From: Hymenobacter sp. YC55
Lineage (GTDB): Bacteria > Bacteroidota > Bacteroidia > Cytophagales > Hymenobacteraceae
Reading direction: 5' to 3'
Length of the DNA: 64,000 nucleotides
Assembly: GCF_029433095.1 (NCBI RefSeq)
Contig: NZ_JARNTX010000002.1
Span: forward strand, 1,054,001 to 1,118,000
How positions within the stretch are numbered: position 1 is the first letter of the stretch; every line of letters starts with the position of its first letter. This document shows, one piece after another, positions 35,514-44,407 of this stretch. Below the pieces are notes generated by a model, which made no database searches, was not told the DNA's origin, and saw only the letters and a program-made list of their open reading frames with translations. The translations under genes were made by a program, and so were the position numbers.

Positions 35514-36413
35514 CTAATTTCTTAGCTGGAAAGCACGAGAAATATTAAATCCGAAGTAAATATCTCCGTCGAAGAAATTGCCCGTGGTTTGAGGAACGAA
35601 GAATTTCTCTATCATGCCTTGTGAATTGGTGAAGTGCAGCTGAAATACGTGCCCACCCGTTTCAATATCAAACCCGACAGCTAGAGAATTGCGGTAATCG
35701 TCGGCGGTGGCGCCGGGCAGCAGGTAATAGTATTCCGCGGTGAGTGCTAAGCGCTTGGTTAATTTCTGTCGCGCCGCCGCTCCAATAGCGTACACATCGT
35801 TCTCGTCGCGGCGCAGGGCCACGTAGTTGCGGTGAACCAGCGTAGGCATGAGCTGCACCGACAGGTTCGAGCTGAATTTGCGCGCTAGCAGGGCTTGGTA
35901 CGTGTAGGTGAAGCGCGAGGTGGTAGAGCGTTCGGGCTGTGGTTCAAACTTTAGGGTGCTGACCGCTGAAGTTGCCAAGAGCGTTACCGATATGGGCATA
36001 GCACGCGGACCACTGCTTTGGCGCACTGCCTTGTACTTCACAAATCCATCGTAGGTCTTTTCCAGCGAGCTGCGCCCCACACCCACGGCCAGGTTGTTGG
36101 TAAGTCCGTATTCGAGCCCCAGCCGTATGGTGGCCTGGTCGAGCCCGAAAAACTCGTAGGCCCCGCTGTTCAGGGTGCCGAAGCGGTGCGAAATCAGGAA
36201 CACCAAACTGCCCTTGCCCGGCGTTTCAATGGAATGACCATTGATGACCCGCGTGCCCTTGAAGGTGGCCGTCACGTACTCGCGGCGCAAACTATCAGTG
36301 CTTTGGCTTTCCAGTTGGTTCAGCAAATCCTGCGCTTGCGTATGGACGGGGGTTAATAGCAATACGGCAGCCAGCCCGCCAGCCACTCGCCAAAGAGTTG
36401 AGATTGAAATCAT
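35514..36413 (-). CDS. DUF5777 family beta-barrel protein
   Basis: A 299 aa exported protein: signal peptide with cleavage near TQA-QD, then about 12 alternating beta strands and a C-terminal FNISRAFQLRN strand. It fits DUF5777 outer-membrane barrels. It is the last gene of a co-directional set COG4315 - cytochrome - YceI - DUF5777, separated from yceI-like by 11 bp, so an operon is likely. Substrate unknown. Confidence 0.85.
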   Translation of the reverse strand: MISISTLWRVAGGLAAVLLLTPVHTQAQDLLNQLESQSTDSLRREYVTATFKGTRVINGHSIETPGKGSLVFLISHRFGTLNSGAYEFFGLDQATIRLGLEYGLTNNLAVGVGRSSLEKTYDGFVKYKAVRQSSGPRAMPISVTLLATSAVSTLKFEPQPERSTTSRFTYTYQALLARKFSSNLSVQLMPTLVHRNYVALRRDENDVYAIGAAARQKLTKRLALTAEYYYLLPGATADDYRNSLAVGFDIETGGHVFQLHFTNSQGMIEKFFVPQTTGNFFDGDIYFGFNISRAFQLRN

Positions 36414-36424
36414 AGAGGAAAAGG

Positions 36425-36985
36425 TTAGGGAGCTGGATTACAGGCTAGATTCACGGTTACGTCCACCGACTTGGCAATCTGGTTGCGCACGAGCGCCGGG
36501 ATTTCAATGTTGTAATCGGCCGGGGCCACGGCAAACTTCGACTTGACCAGCAGGCGGTTGCCCTGCTTTTCCAGCGTGCCCGGTACGCGCACCCGCTTGG
36601 TCACGCCATGAATGGTAAGGTCGCCTTCCACCTGCACGGTTTGCGGGCCCGTAGTGGGCAGCGCGGCGGGTGTCCAGTTGACAAGGGTTCCGGAGAAGGT
36701 GGCTTTTGGGTACTTGTCAGATTCCACGTAGTTTTCGTTGAAGTGCTCCTGCATCAGCGACCTGGGAAACTGGAACCCCTTCATAGGTACCGTAAAGGCA
36801 ATTTGCCCCGACTGCACATCCACGGCGGCGCCCACTTGCTCGTTGCGGGCCTCAATGTCCTCGATGGGGGTGGCCGAAAAGAAACTGATGCTGCCCGTGC
36901 GCGTCAGAAACTTGCTTTGTGCCAGACCGGGTAGCGCCGTCAGGCCACCAAGCAAGAGCACGATAAATAATACTTGCGGCTTCAT
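36425..36985 (-). CDS. YceI family periplasmic protein
   Basis: A 186 aa exported protein: signal peptide then a lipocalin-like YceI domain (GSISFFSATPIEDIEARN near residue 30; LTIHGVTKRV near 126). YceI proteins bind isoprenoid-type lipids. Start ATG 36985 puts the signal peptide first. The preceding cytochrome gene ends 24 bp upstream. Confidence 0.92.
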   Translation of the reverse strand: MKPQVLFIVLLLGGLTALPGLAQSKFLTRTGSISFFSATPIEDIEARNEQVGAAVDVQSGQIAFTVPMKGFQFPRSLMQEHFNENYVESDKYPKATFSGTLVNWTPAALPTTGPQTVQVEGDLTIHGVTKRVRVPGTLEKQGNRLLVKSKFAVAPADYNIEIPALVRNQIAKSVDVTVNLACNPAP

Positions 36986-37009
36986 GTTGGGAGGAATAAG
37001 AGCCAAGTG

Positions 37010-37384
37010 TCAGTTATTAGCCGCTCCGTCGGTTACCCACTTGCGCAACTGCGTAATGTCGCACTCGGCTAGCTTGGCCCCGCCTTTGGGCATGGGCGAG
37101 TAGCCAGGCTCGTGGTTGACCGAGCCTACGAGCCGGCCGTTGAGAGCTACCGTCCGGACCGTGGCATACGTGCTTAGGTTCACCCCGCCGCTCGCAAAGT
37201 TGGCGTTGTGGCAAGAGGTGCAATTCTTCTGAAGCAGCGGCGCTACGGTCAAAGCGTACGTGACATCCGCCGTGTTACAGGTGGGCGCCGGTATCTCGTC
37301 GGGCGTTTGGTCTTCCCCGTTTTCGGAAGCACAGGCGGTGAGCAGAATGCCTGCCCCCAGCAGAAGCATAAGTTTATTGTGCAT
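37010..37384 (-). CDS. Small c-type cytochrome lipoprotein
   Basis: A 124 aa lipoprotein: lipobox LTAC with Cys18, a single heme motif CTSCH at residues 55-59, and a Met-containing YSPMPKGG segment near 95-102 as likely axial ligand. It would transfer electrons in the periplasm. It lies 63 bp after the COG4315 gene and 24 bp before yceI-like in one transcription unit. Confidence 0.9.
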   Translation of the reverse strand: MHNKLMLLLGAGILLTACASENGEDQTPDEIPAPTCNTADVTYALTVAPLLQKNCTSCHNANFASGGVNLSTYATVRTVALNGRLVGSVNHEPGYSPMPKGGAKLAECDITQLRKWVTDGAANN

Positions 37385-37447
37385 AAAACAAATGGATGTG
37401 GTGATGAATCAAATAAGTAGCCAAGCGGACCTACCTAGGCCACGGCA

Positions 37448-38311
37448 TTACGGCGCCGCTACCGCCCAAACATTGCCGACCCCGTCGCCTTCCACCTTGT
37501 TGCGCTGTGCGCCGTCGGGAGTGTAGTAGTAGAGCGGCAAACCCTTGTAGGTGGTCTGTTGGCGTGTTGTGCCGTTGGGGCCATCGGGCCGCGTGATGAC
37601 GCCAAAGTCGCTGCTTTTGAGGCTGGAAGGCAGCGTACGGCCTGGTTCCAGGTACACTGGCCACGTGGCAATGCAGTTGCCACTACAGTTGGTCGGCTGG
37701 GTGGTAGGGGCCGTTTGGTCGCGGCTGAATGTGTAGAGGGTACGCCCCTGGCTGTCAATCAGGAAATTCTTGAGGGTACTCTGATTGGTGGTTCTGTTGA
37801 CGACGCTCGTGCGGGCCAGCAGCACTGAATAGTCGGGCTTCATTACAAACCACACGCCGCCCACGTTTTCGCCCTTCACCTCGCCGGCTTTCTCGCGCAC
37901 ATTCTGCCCGGCGGCGTCAGCAGGAGAGTAGTAATACATCGGCCAGCCTTTGTAGGTGGTTTGGGGCTGGCCATCAGCTGTGGTGATGGTGCCAAAATCC
38001 TCGGCTTTTAGTCCCTCGCCTAGCACCAAGTTGGGCTCGTAGAAAATAGGCCAAACAGCGGCGCAACCGCCCGTGCAGGTGTTGGTGCCTGCCAGGTCGC
38101 GCGTGAAGTAATAAATGGTGTTGCCTTGCGCATCGACCATGTAAGGACCAAGCGTAGCGTTGTCGACGAGCTTGACGGTGGGAACAGGGGTTTTGTCATC
38201 GTCGTCGCTACAGCTGCCGACCACAAACACGAGCCCAGTGATGAGTAGCGCCACGGCCGGCCACGCTAGAACAAAGCGGCCGCGCAGGGCATAGAGAAGC
38301 TGTCTAAGCAT
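37448..38311 (-). CDS. COG4315 / Lipoprotein_15 repeat lipoprotein
   Basis: A 287 aa lipoprotein (lipid Cys near 34 in GSCSDDDD). It has two long halves, each with two Lipoprotein_15-type repeats: DAQGNTIYYFTRD plus TYKGWPMYYY, then DSQGRTLYTFSRD plus TYKGLPLYYY, with C-x-x-x-C pairs (CTGGC, CSGNC). Function unknown; its cluster with a cytochrome and YceI suggests an envelope redox role. First gene of the four-gene unit. Confidence 0.87.
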   Translation of the reverse strand: MLRQLLYALRGRFVLAWPAVALLITGLVFVVGSCSDDDDKTPVPTVKLVDNATLGPYMVDAQGNTIYYFTRDLAGTNTCTGGCAAVWPIFYEPNLVLGEGLKAEDFGTITTADGQPQTTYKGWPMYYYSPADAAGQNVREKAGEVKGENVGGVWFVMKPDYSVLLARTSVVNRTTNQSTLKNFLIDSQGRTLYTFSRDQTAPTTQPTNCSGNCIATWPVYLEPGRTLPSSLKSSDFGVITRPDGPNGTTRQQTTYKGLPLYYYTPDGAQRNKVEGDGVGNVWAVAAP

Positions 38312-38496
38312 GATTTCTTAGAAAAAAAGTGGAACAAGAAGGGAAAGTCAGGCTAGCTTGATGGCTACGCAGCGCACACACCGGGCCCGGCAATGGCGTA
38401 CTACAAGTCCAGCCTGAAACAAGGGTCCCGTCGCGAGCAGGACCAGAAAAAGCAAAGCAATCAGCGCCCGTAGGCTATACTGAAGAAGAGAAATAG

Positions 38497-39942
38497 TTAG
38501 CGCAACAGCCCGTATTTCACAGAAAAAGCGGCTCCCGCACTGGTTAAACGTACTTTTCCGGCGCCCACCCCACCTAGCGGCAACTGCAGAAACGGCTCGG
38601 CCTGCACTGCCCAACGGCTCCCGAGCGGGCGCTCCACGCCCCCCGATAAGTTGAGCAGGCCAAATGCATGGTTAGTGCCATTGTACACTTCCGCAACAGC
38701 CGTTCGAGGTTGACCATTCACTTGGTAATCGTAGTCGTAGCACTCGTAGCGCATTAGCAACGACGAAAGTCCTACGCTGGTGAATACAGTGTATTTCGGT
38801 CGAATGACAGCATCATAGCGCAGATTTAGAGGAATTTCCGTCATCCGGCAGTTGGCGTTTACTACGTAGTCGCCTTGCCGCCAAGGCCAGGAGGCGGGTA
38901 TGGTATAGTCGGAACTAGCTGCTCCATATTGCTTTACGCTCCTGATTACAGAAGCCCGCACTCGTAGCCGCGACGTCAGGCGGTATTCGAGCGTCACACC
39001 CAGGTCGTTGCCGAAACGAGCAGTTTCCAGGCGCCGGACCGCGCTAAACGAAGGCGCCACCATCACTCCGACCACTAACCGATGCGCAGGCCGCGGCCGT
39101 TCCGGGCGCTTCTTTTCTGTCGAGTCAGGCGCCGGCGTTGGGACGGCTGGTTTCTGCGCTAGTGTGTCCTGTGCTGGTAGGGTAGGGGCAACCGCAGCAG
39201 GCACCGTTGGCTGCTGCGCTAGTTCTGGTCGTTGGGGCGTTGCAGGTGTAGTAGTAGGAGCAGTTGCTACCTCCTTGGAAAGCAGTGGGTTGGCTTCGGC
39301 AGTATTCTTATTTGAAGTAATATGATTATCTGCTTCTCCAGCCTCAGTGCGCAGCGAGGAAGCCGTATGGTTTGTCAGGCTCCGTTGTGTTTCATCGGCT
39401 ACGGGTAGCAACCGGCGTTTCTGCGTTGATACTGCACCTACAAGCAACATGGTAGATGTGCTAGCCCGACCACGTACTACTGCTTCACGGCGAGAGGAAG
39501 CAGCAGTTAATGTAGTAGCGGAAGCTAAAGTTGGCTTATCTGCTGCTTCGCTGGTAAATGCCTTAGGCGCTATTAGCGCTAGAGGCGAGGCGCCAGCCGA
39601 AGGTTTTGGCGGGGTAGTAGTTGGTGCCGGAGCGGTGGGAGTAGCGGCGGTTATTGCCTTTTTAGTGACAGGCACACTTGTGCGAGCTGGCTGCTGCGCT
39701 ACTTCAGTGCCCGTGGTTGCCATCCGGTAGCCTTGCCACAAAAGCAGCAACAAGGCCACTAGTGCTACCTCAAGCATGAAAAGACGCACTACTTTCTGGC
39801 GCACCAACTGGTCGGTTGCGGCCTTATTTAGCTTGTCTTCCATGCGTAACCAGCCGCCCAGAGGAATTTCCTCGGGATACGCCTCGGCGCTGCGCCGGAC
39901 TAGCTCGTCCAGCTCTTCATCCGACATATTTGGCGTAGGCAT
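38497..39942 (-). CDS. Trans-envelope protein: cytosolic domain, one membrane helix, long linker, outer-membrane barrel
   Basis: A 481 aa protein. Residues 1-52 are cytosolic and acidic (SDEELDELVRRSAEAYPEEI), 53-70 form one inner-membrane helix, 71-286 are a Thr/Pro/Ala-rich disordered linker, and 287-481 look like an OMP_b-brl barrel ending near YGLLR. It overlaps the ECF sigma gene by 26 bp (or 11 bp if the ATG at 39927 is used). This is the layout of dual membrane-spanning anti-sigma factors known in Bacteroides, so it may hold the sigma factor and read outer-membrane state. Direct anti-sigma activity is inferred. Confidence 0.78.
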   Translation of the reverse strand: MPTPNMSDEELDELVRRSAEAYPEEIPLGGWLRMEDKLNKAATDQLVRQKVVRLFMLEVALVALLLLLWQGYRMATTGTEVAQQPARTSVPVTKKAITAATPTAPAPTTTPPKPSAGASPLALIAPKAFTSEAADKPTLASATTLTAASSRREAVVRGRASTSTMLLVGAVSTQKRRLLPVADETQRSLTNHTASSLRTEAGEADNHITSNKNTAEANPLLSKEVATAPTTTPATPQRPELAQQPTVPAAVAPTLPAQDTLAQKPAVPTPAPDSTEKKRPERPRPAHRLVVGVMVAPSFSAVRRLETARFGNDLGVTLEYRLTSRLRVRASVIRSVKQYGAASSDYTIPASWPWRQGDYVVNANCRMTEIPLNLRYDAVIRPKYTVFTSVGLSSLLMRYECYDYDYQVNGQPRTAVAEVYNGTNHAFGLLNLSGGVERPLGSRWAVQAEPFLQLPLGGVGAGKVRLTSAGAAFSVKYGLLR

Positions 39943-40516
39943 GGTGTTTATTTTTTTTAAGAAGGGTTTTTAAATGCTCCCGCGCTTTGAAAAGGTTTGA
40001 CTTAGAGGCCCCCACCGAAATGCCCAGTTGCGTGGCAATTTCTTCGTGGGTATAACCATCAATGACGTACATATTGAACACCGCCCGGTAAGCTGGCGTG
40101 AGCTGTCCAATTAACTGCAGCAATTCTTCGAAAGACAGATTGTCGAGCGGAGAATGGCCGCCATCAGCGTGCGACCCGGCTACCGTGTCCAAATCCGCTT
40201 GGAAGGCGTGACGAGAATTGGCTCGGAACCGATCAATGGCCGTATGCACCATGATCTTGCGTATCCAACCGCGCAAAGAGCCCGCCACGTCGGTGTGACG
40301 TGTGGTATCGAAGCGCGGCAACTCCTGAAAAACTTTCATGAAGCCATCGTTCACGGCTTCCAAGGCCACATCCCGGTCGTGGAGGTAGCGCAAGCAAACA
40401 CTTAGCCCGTAGCTATAGTAGAGCATGTACAGCCGCCGCTGACTAGCCTGCTCCTGCTTTTGACAGCCGGTCAGGATTTCGGTAAGCAGCGCAGAATCTA
40501 GTTCGAGGCTAGCCAC
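39917..40516 (-). CDS. ECF-type RNA polymerase sigma factor
   Basis: A 199 aa sigma-70 family protein with region 2 (YSYGLSVCLRYLHDRDVALEA) and region 4 helix-turn-helix (YTHEEIATQLGISVGASKS near 160). Start is GTG. It is translated with the downstream trans-envelope protein and probably controls it and unknown targets. No exact TAnnTTTG lies upstream, which fits possible autoregulation. Confidence 0.93.
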   Translation of the reverse strand: MASLELDSALLTEILTGCQKQEQASQRRLYMLYYSYGLSVCLRYLHDRDVALEAVNDGFMKVFQELPRFDTTRHTDVAGSLRGWIRKIMVHTAIDRFRANSRHAFQADLDTVAGSHADGGHSPLDNLSFEELLQLIGQLTPAYRAVFNMYVIDGYTHEEIATQLGISVGASKSNLFKAREHLKTLLKKNKHHAYAKYVG

Positions 40517-40690
40517 AATAGCGGGGGAGAAGATTCATTAGGCCACTCGTAGGGAACCGGAAAATGGTTGCTTGAGGAATAGAAAATATAGTTAAAATCT
40601 ATCTGCATCTCTAAGCACGGCCTCTCAACTATCTGTAAATAAGGGAAGAGCAGCCCTTATGGCACTTAAGGAAGCTAGCTTGAAAACAAA

Positions 40691-40718
40691 AAGAGCCCGA
40701 CCAATTGGTCGGGCTCTT
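40691..40718 (-). terminator. Terminator of secDF
   Basis: A perfect 28 nt palindrome (AAGAGCCCGACC... centre AATT). On the minus strand it is followed by TTTGTTTTC and lies 22 bp past the secDF stop. Confidence 0.88.
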
Positions 40719-40740
40719 CTGTAAAAAACAAGCTCTATCC

Positions 40741-43700
40741 TTATACCGTAGCCTTCGACAGCTTAGGCGCGTCGACGTCATCAGCAATTTTGGTAGAGAG
40801 GTCGGTACCTCGCTCGCGCGCTTCTTTGCGACCGTAGGTATCGAGGATGATCGGCGTAGCAATGAACAGCGACGAATACGTACCGAAGATGATACCTACC
40901 AGCATAGCAAACGAGAACGAGCGAAGCGTCTCACCACCGAAGATGTAGAGTACCAGCACCACCAAGAACAAGGTGGTGAACGTAATCATGGTGCGCGAGA
41001 ACGTGCTGTTCAGAGCCGGGTTCACCACCTGAGCGAACGTTAGCTTGGGGTTCTCCCGCAGATATTCCCGAATACGGTCGTAGATAACCACAGTGTCGTT
41101 CATCGAGAAACCAATGATGGTCAGCACCGCCGCCACGAAAATCTGGTCCATTTCGTAGTTCAGCCCGAACAGGCGCGCAATAGGGAAGCAGGCAATAACC
41201 AGCAGCGCATCGTGGAACAGAGCGACTACTGCCGCCATCGAGTACTGCCACTTTTCGAAGCGGAACAATACGTAGACAAAGATGCCAAGCAGCGTCAGAC
41301 CCAAGCTCAGTACCGAAGTGCGCTTGATGTCGTCGGCAATGGTAGCGCCTACTTTCGACGTGCTCTTAATTTGTGGGTTGTCGGCGCCATACTTCTTGAG
41401 GCCGGCCATCAACGTGGCTTCCACTTTCTTGTCGGCAGCTACGCTTTCGTCATCGGCGAGGTAGCCGGTGGTGATGCGCAAGCGAGTTGGCTGACCGAAC
41501 GTCTTAACTTCGGTACCGGCGCCTTGGAAGGCTTCGGTCACGGCTTCGCGTACATCGGAAGCTACTTCAGGCTTAGCAAAATCAACTACGTAGGCGCGGC
41601 CACCACGGAAGTCAACGCCCAGGTTCGGGCCACCCTGCACGGCCATCAGCACGAAGCCGATCACAATGAAGACGGTGGAGAAAGCATAGGCAATCTTGCG
41701 CTTGCCCACGATGTCGAAGTTCAGGTTGGTGAACAGCTTTCGCGAAAGGAAGGTCGAGAACGTAATCTTGCTAACGGTCTTGCCTTTCACCAGCCACTCA
41801 ATGATCAGGCGCGAGATGTACACGGCCGACAGGAACGAGGTAAAAATACCAATCAGCAGCGTTACGGCGAAGTTCTGCACCGGACCCGTTCCGAAGATAA
41901 ACAGAATCAGGGCGATGATGAGCGTGGTAACGTTGGAGTCGAAGATGGCTGAGAAAGCGCGCGAGTAGCCTTTGGCAATGGCGTCGTGCAAGGTCAGGCC
42001 GTGGTCTAATTCTTCCCGAATCCGCTCGAAGATCAGTACGTTAGCATCTACCGACGAGGCAAATACCAGAATCAAACCGGCAATACCGGGCAATGTAAGA
42101 GCGAACGAGAACTGCGCCAGTACGCCGAGAATCAGGAAGCTGTTGAACAGCAACGCGGCGTCGGCTACCAGACCAGCACGGCCGTAGTAGAGTGCCATAA
42201 ACGCCATGATAATTACCAGACCAGCCAGCGAAGAATACAAGCCCTGGTTGATGGCTTCTTGACCGAGCGACGGACCAACTACCGCTTCTTCCACAATGCG
42301 CGTAGGAGCGGGCAGCTTACCGGCTTTCAGTACGTTGGAAAGGTCTTGAGCTTCTTCAATCGAGAAGTTACCCGAGATGCTGGTGTTGCCGCCAGCAATT
42401 TCCGACTGCACCACTGGGTCAGAGTACACATAATCGTCGAGCACGATACCCACCTGACGGCCGATGTTGGCGCCCGTCATTTTCTGCCAGCGCTTAGCAC
42501 CCGAAGGGTTCATGGCCATGCTCACTTCGGGGCGGCCACCTTGGTCGTAGTCCTGGCGAGCATCCGCTACCACCTCACCGCCTAGTGGGGCTTCGGTGCC
42601 TGGGGTTTTGCGGATGGCATTCAGCTTCAAGTACTCTTGTCCTTCGATAACCTCAGGCTTCACACTCCAAAGCATCGTCAGGTTGGGGGGCAGAATGGCG
42701 CGGGCTTCCTGCGAACGGAGGATGGCGTTCATCCGAGCCGTGTCGCGCAGGTTTACGCCCAGCTGGCCGGGAATTGGCATCGTGAACAGACGGGCCAATA
42801 CCGAGTTTTGCTGTGGCTTTGCCGAATCAGCTTTGGCAGTAGCAGCGGCTTTCTTGTTAGCCAGCTGGCTAGCCAACGAAGTAGAATCGCCTTTAGCGGC
42901 GGCCGTATCGGTAGCGGTAGTACCAGCAGCGGCCGTAGCCGGTGCAGCTGCTGTTTTCTCTTTGGCAATCAGGGCTTGGTCGAGTTGCTGGAGGTAAGGG
43001 CCGAACTCATCCTGGCGCCATACTTCCCAGAACTCCAGCTTGGCTTGGCCTTGTAGCAGTTTGCGCACACGGTCCGGGTTGTCTACGCCGGGAAGTTCCA
43101 CCTGAATGCGGCCCGTGCCTTTCACGCGCTGGATGCTAGGCTGGCTGGTACCGAACTTGTCGATACGCGTGCGCAGAATGTTGAACGAACGGTCGATGGC
43201 CTCTTCCACTTCCTTGTCGATAGCGCCAAGCACTTTCTCGTTGGTGGAGTTGATGTCGATGCCGCGGCTCTTGTTAGTGGTGTTAGCGAAAATGCGGGCC
43301 AAGTTGTCGCCGGGCGCTACGTCGCGGTAGGCTTGTGCAAACAGCGCGGTGAACGGCGTGGAAGGATTTGCCTTTTGAGCGACCTGCGCCTGCTCAATGG
43401 CCCGGTTGAACTTAGGGTCTTTGGAGTTGCCGCTCATGGCGCGCACAATTTCCACCGGCGATACTTCCAGTGTTACGTGCATGCCGCCTTTCAAGTCGAG
43501 ACCCAAGCCTAGCTCCGAAGAGCGTACATCCCGATAGGTATAGTCAACGCCGAGCAGGCTGGTAACGGGGGCGCGCCACACCGAATCCAGGTAGTGCTGA
43601 CGGAGCTGCTGGTTCACTTGGCCGTTCTTGGTGGCGTACACCACGGCATCATTCTGTACCCGCCGCGAAATGAACGTGAAGGTCAGAAAGTAGATACACA

Positions 43701-43749
43701 GGGCCGACACGATAACCGTCAACCCAATGATTAATCCTTTATTACGCAT
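40741..43749 (-). CDS. secDF: Protein translocase SecDF fusion
   Basis: A 1002 aa fused SecD-SecF protein, the standard form in this phylum. Both halves are seen: SecD with the GLDLKGGMHVTLEV motif near residue 85, six-helix bundles, and SecF with GVDFRGGRAYVVDF and the C-terminal six helices. It uses the proton gradient to help finish Sec export. Ala-rich insert (about 280-330) in the SecD periplasmic part is low complexity. Start ATG 43749 (MRNKGLIIGL). Confidence 0.96.
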   Translation of the reverse strand: MRNKGLIIGLTVIVSALCIYFLTFTFISRRVQNDAVVYATKNGQVNQQLRQHYLDSVWRAPVTSLLGVDYTYRDVRSSELGLGLDLKGGMHVTLEVSPVEIVRAMSGNSKDPKFNRAIEQAQVAQKANPSTPFTALFAQAYRDVAPGDNLARIFANTTNKSRGIDINSTNEKVLGAIDKEVEEAIDRSFNILRTRIDKFGTSQPSIQRVKGTGRIQVELPGVDNPDRVRKLLQGQAKLEFWEVWRQDEFGPYLQQLDQALIAKEKTAAAPATAAAGTTATDTAAAKGDSTSLASQLANKKAAATAKADSAKPQQNSVLARLFTMPIPGQLGVNLRDTARMNAILRSQEARAILPPNLTMLWSVKPEVIEGQEYLKLNAIRKTPGTEAPLGGEVVADARQDYDQGGRPEVSMAMNPSGAKRWQKMTGANIGRQVGIVLDDYVYSDPVVQSEIAGGNTSISGNFSIEEAQDLSNVLKAGKLPAPTRIVEEAVVGPSLGQEAINQGLYSSLAGLVIIMAFMALYYGRAGLVADAALLFNSFLILGVLAQFSFALTLPGIAGLILVFASSVDANVLIFERIREELDHGLTLHDAIAKGYSRAFSAIFDSNVTTLIIALILFIFGTGPVQNFAVTLLIGIFTSFLSAVYISRLIIEWLVKGKTVSKITFSTFLSRKLFTNLNFDIVGKRKIAYAFSTVFIVIGFVLMAVQGGPNLGVDFRGGRAYVVDFAKPEVASDVREAVTEAFQGAGTEVKTFGQPTRLRITTGYLADDESVAADKKVEATLMAGLKKYGADNPQIKSTSKVGATIADDIKRTSVLSLGLTLLGIFVYVLFRFEKWQYSMAAVVALFHDALLVIACFPIARLFGLNYEMDQIFVAAVLTIIGFSMNDTVVIYDRIREYLRENPKLTFAQVVNPALNSTFSRTMITFTTLFLVVLVLYIFGGETLRSFSFAMLVGIIFGTYSSLFIATPIILDTYGRKEARERGTDLSTKIADDVDAPKLSKATV

Positions 43750-43896
43750 TGAAAAATAGTAAGTGTTGAAGCTTGGAAAGGATGGTCCTGCCACTCAAAC
43801 GCTCCGCCGGATAAGTATAAAGTGCCAGCAAAGCAGCAAGACAAACGGATAGCCACCACGGTATCAACCACGGCCGGCCGCTCAAACCAAGCGGCG

Positions 43897-44268
43897 CTAG
43901 GGAGCCTGCGGCGAGAGAGCCGCCACTAAAAGCCGGGCGCGGAACACCGCAGCCGGACGAATACCTAGGAGAGGGCGTGGCGCTGCCAGTGCCCGGCGCA
44001 CGGCGGGCAGCCAGCTATAGGGTGCCGGACCCGGAAGCCAAGCATCGGCCTGTGGCACTGTATGCAAATCCACCGAGCCAATGGCTTCCAGCGTCACTTT
44101 CTGCTTCACCACGGTTACTTTGGCTGGCTGACCGATGCGCGTAGTTTTGCCCGCTGGCACCCGGAAGGTGGCAACGGCTTGGTGGTTGAGCGACAGCACA
44201 AACAGCACAGTGGCTGTGAGCAGCGCAAAACGCAAGCGAGGCAAAAATTTGGTAATAAGCAGCAGCAT
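43897..44268 (-). CDS. Small exported protein, unknown
   Basis: A 123 aa protein with a signal-like N-terminus (MLLLITKFLPRLRFALLTAT, hydrophobic to about residue 33) and a basic, Ala/Pro-rich tail. I recognise no family. A longer frame runs upstream to 44595 but overlaps the divergent zincin gene, and an exact TATATTTG promoter element lies 18 nt before the ATG at 44268, which fixes the start. Confidence 0.55.
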   Translation of the reverse strand: MLLLITKFLPRLRFALLTATVLFVLSLNHQAVATFRVPAGKTTRIGQPAKVTVVKQKVTLEAIGSVDLHTVPQADAWLPGPAPYSWLPAVRRALAAPRPLLGIRPAAVFRARLLVAALSPQAP

Positions 44269-44285
44269 AGTCAACCTCAGGGATA

Positions 44286-44293
44286 CAAATATA
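44286..44293 (-). promoter_or_regulatory. -7 element for the small exported protein gene
   Basis: Minus strand TATATTTG, an exact TAnnTTTG match 18 nt upstream of the ATG at 44268. Confidence 0.5.
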
Positions 44294-44407
44294 ACCAAAT
44301 CAACAAGGCATGTAAAGCATAACTGACTAACTCCTCGCAAATTCACGCAGAAATAATCCTTTTCAGAGAAAATATATAGCCGAGTTCCTATTGGTCTACT
44401 TACTAGT

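Noticed and set aside
38348..38614. Small frame with a hydrophobic stretch and Cys-rich end between the trans-envelope protein and COG4315 genes
   Set aside because: Its start lies inside the barrel gene and no start codon exists in the free gap; interesting tail but not supportable as a gene.
41212..41952. 246-codon antisense open frame inside secDF
   Set aside because: Shadow of a highly conserved gene, no domain visible.
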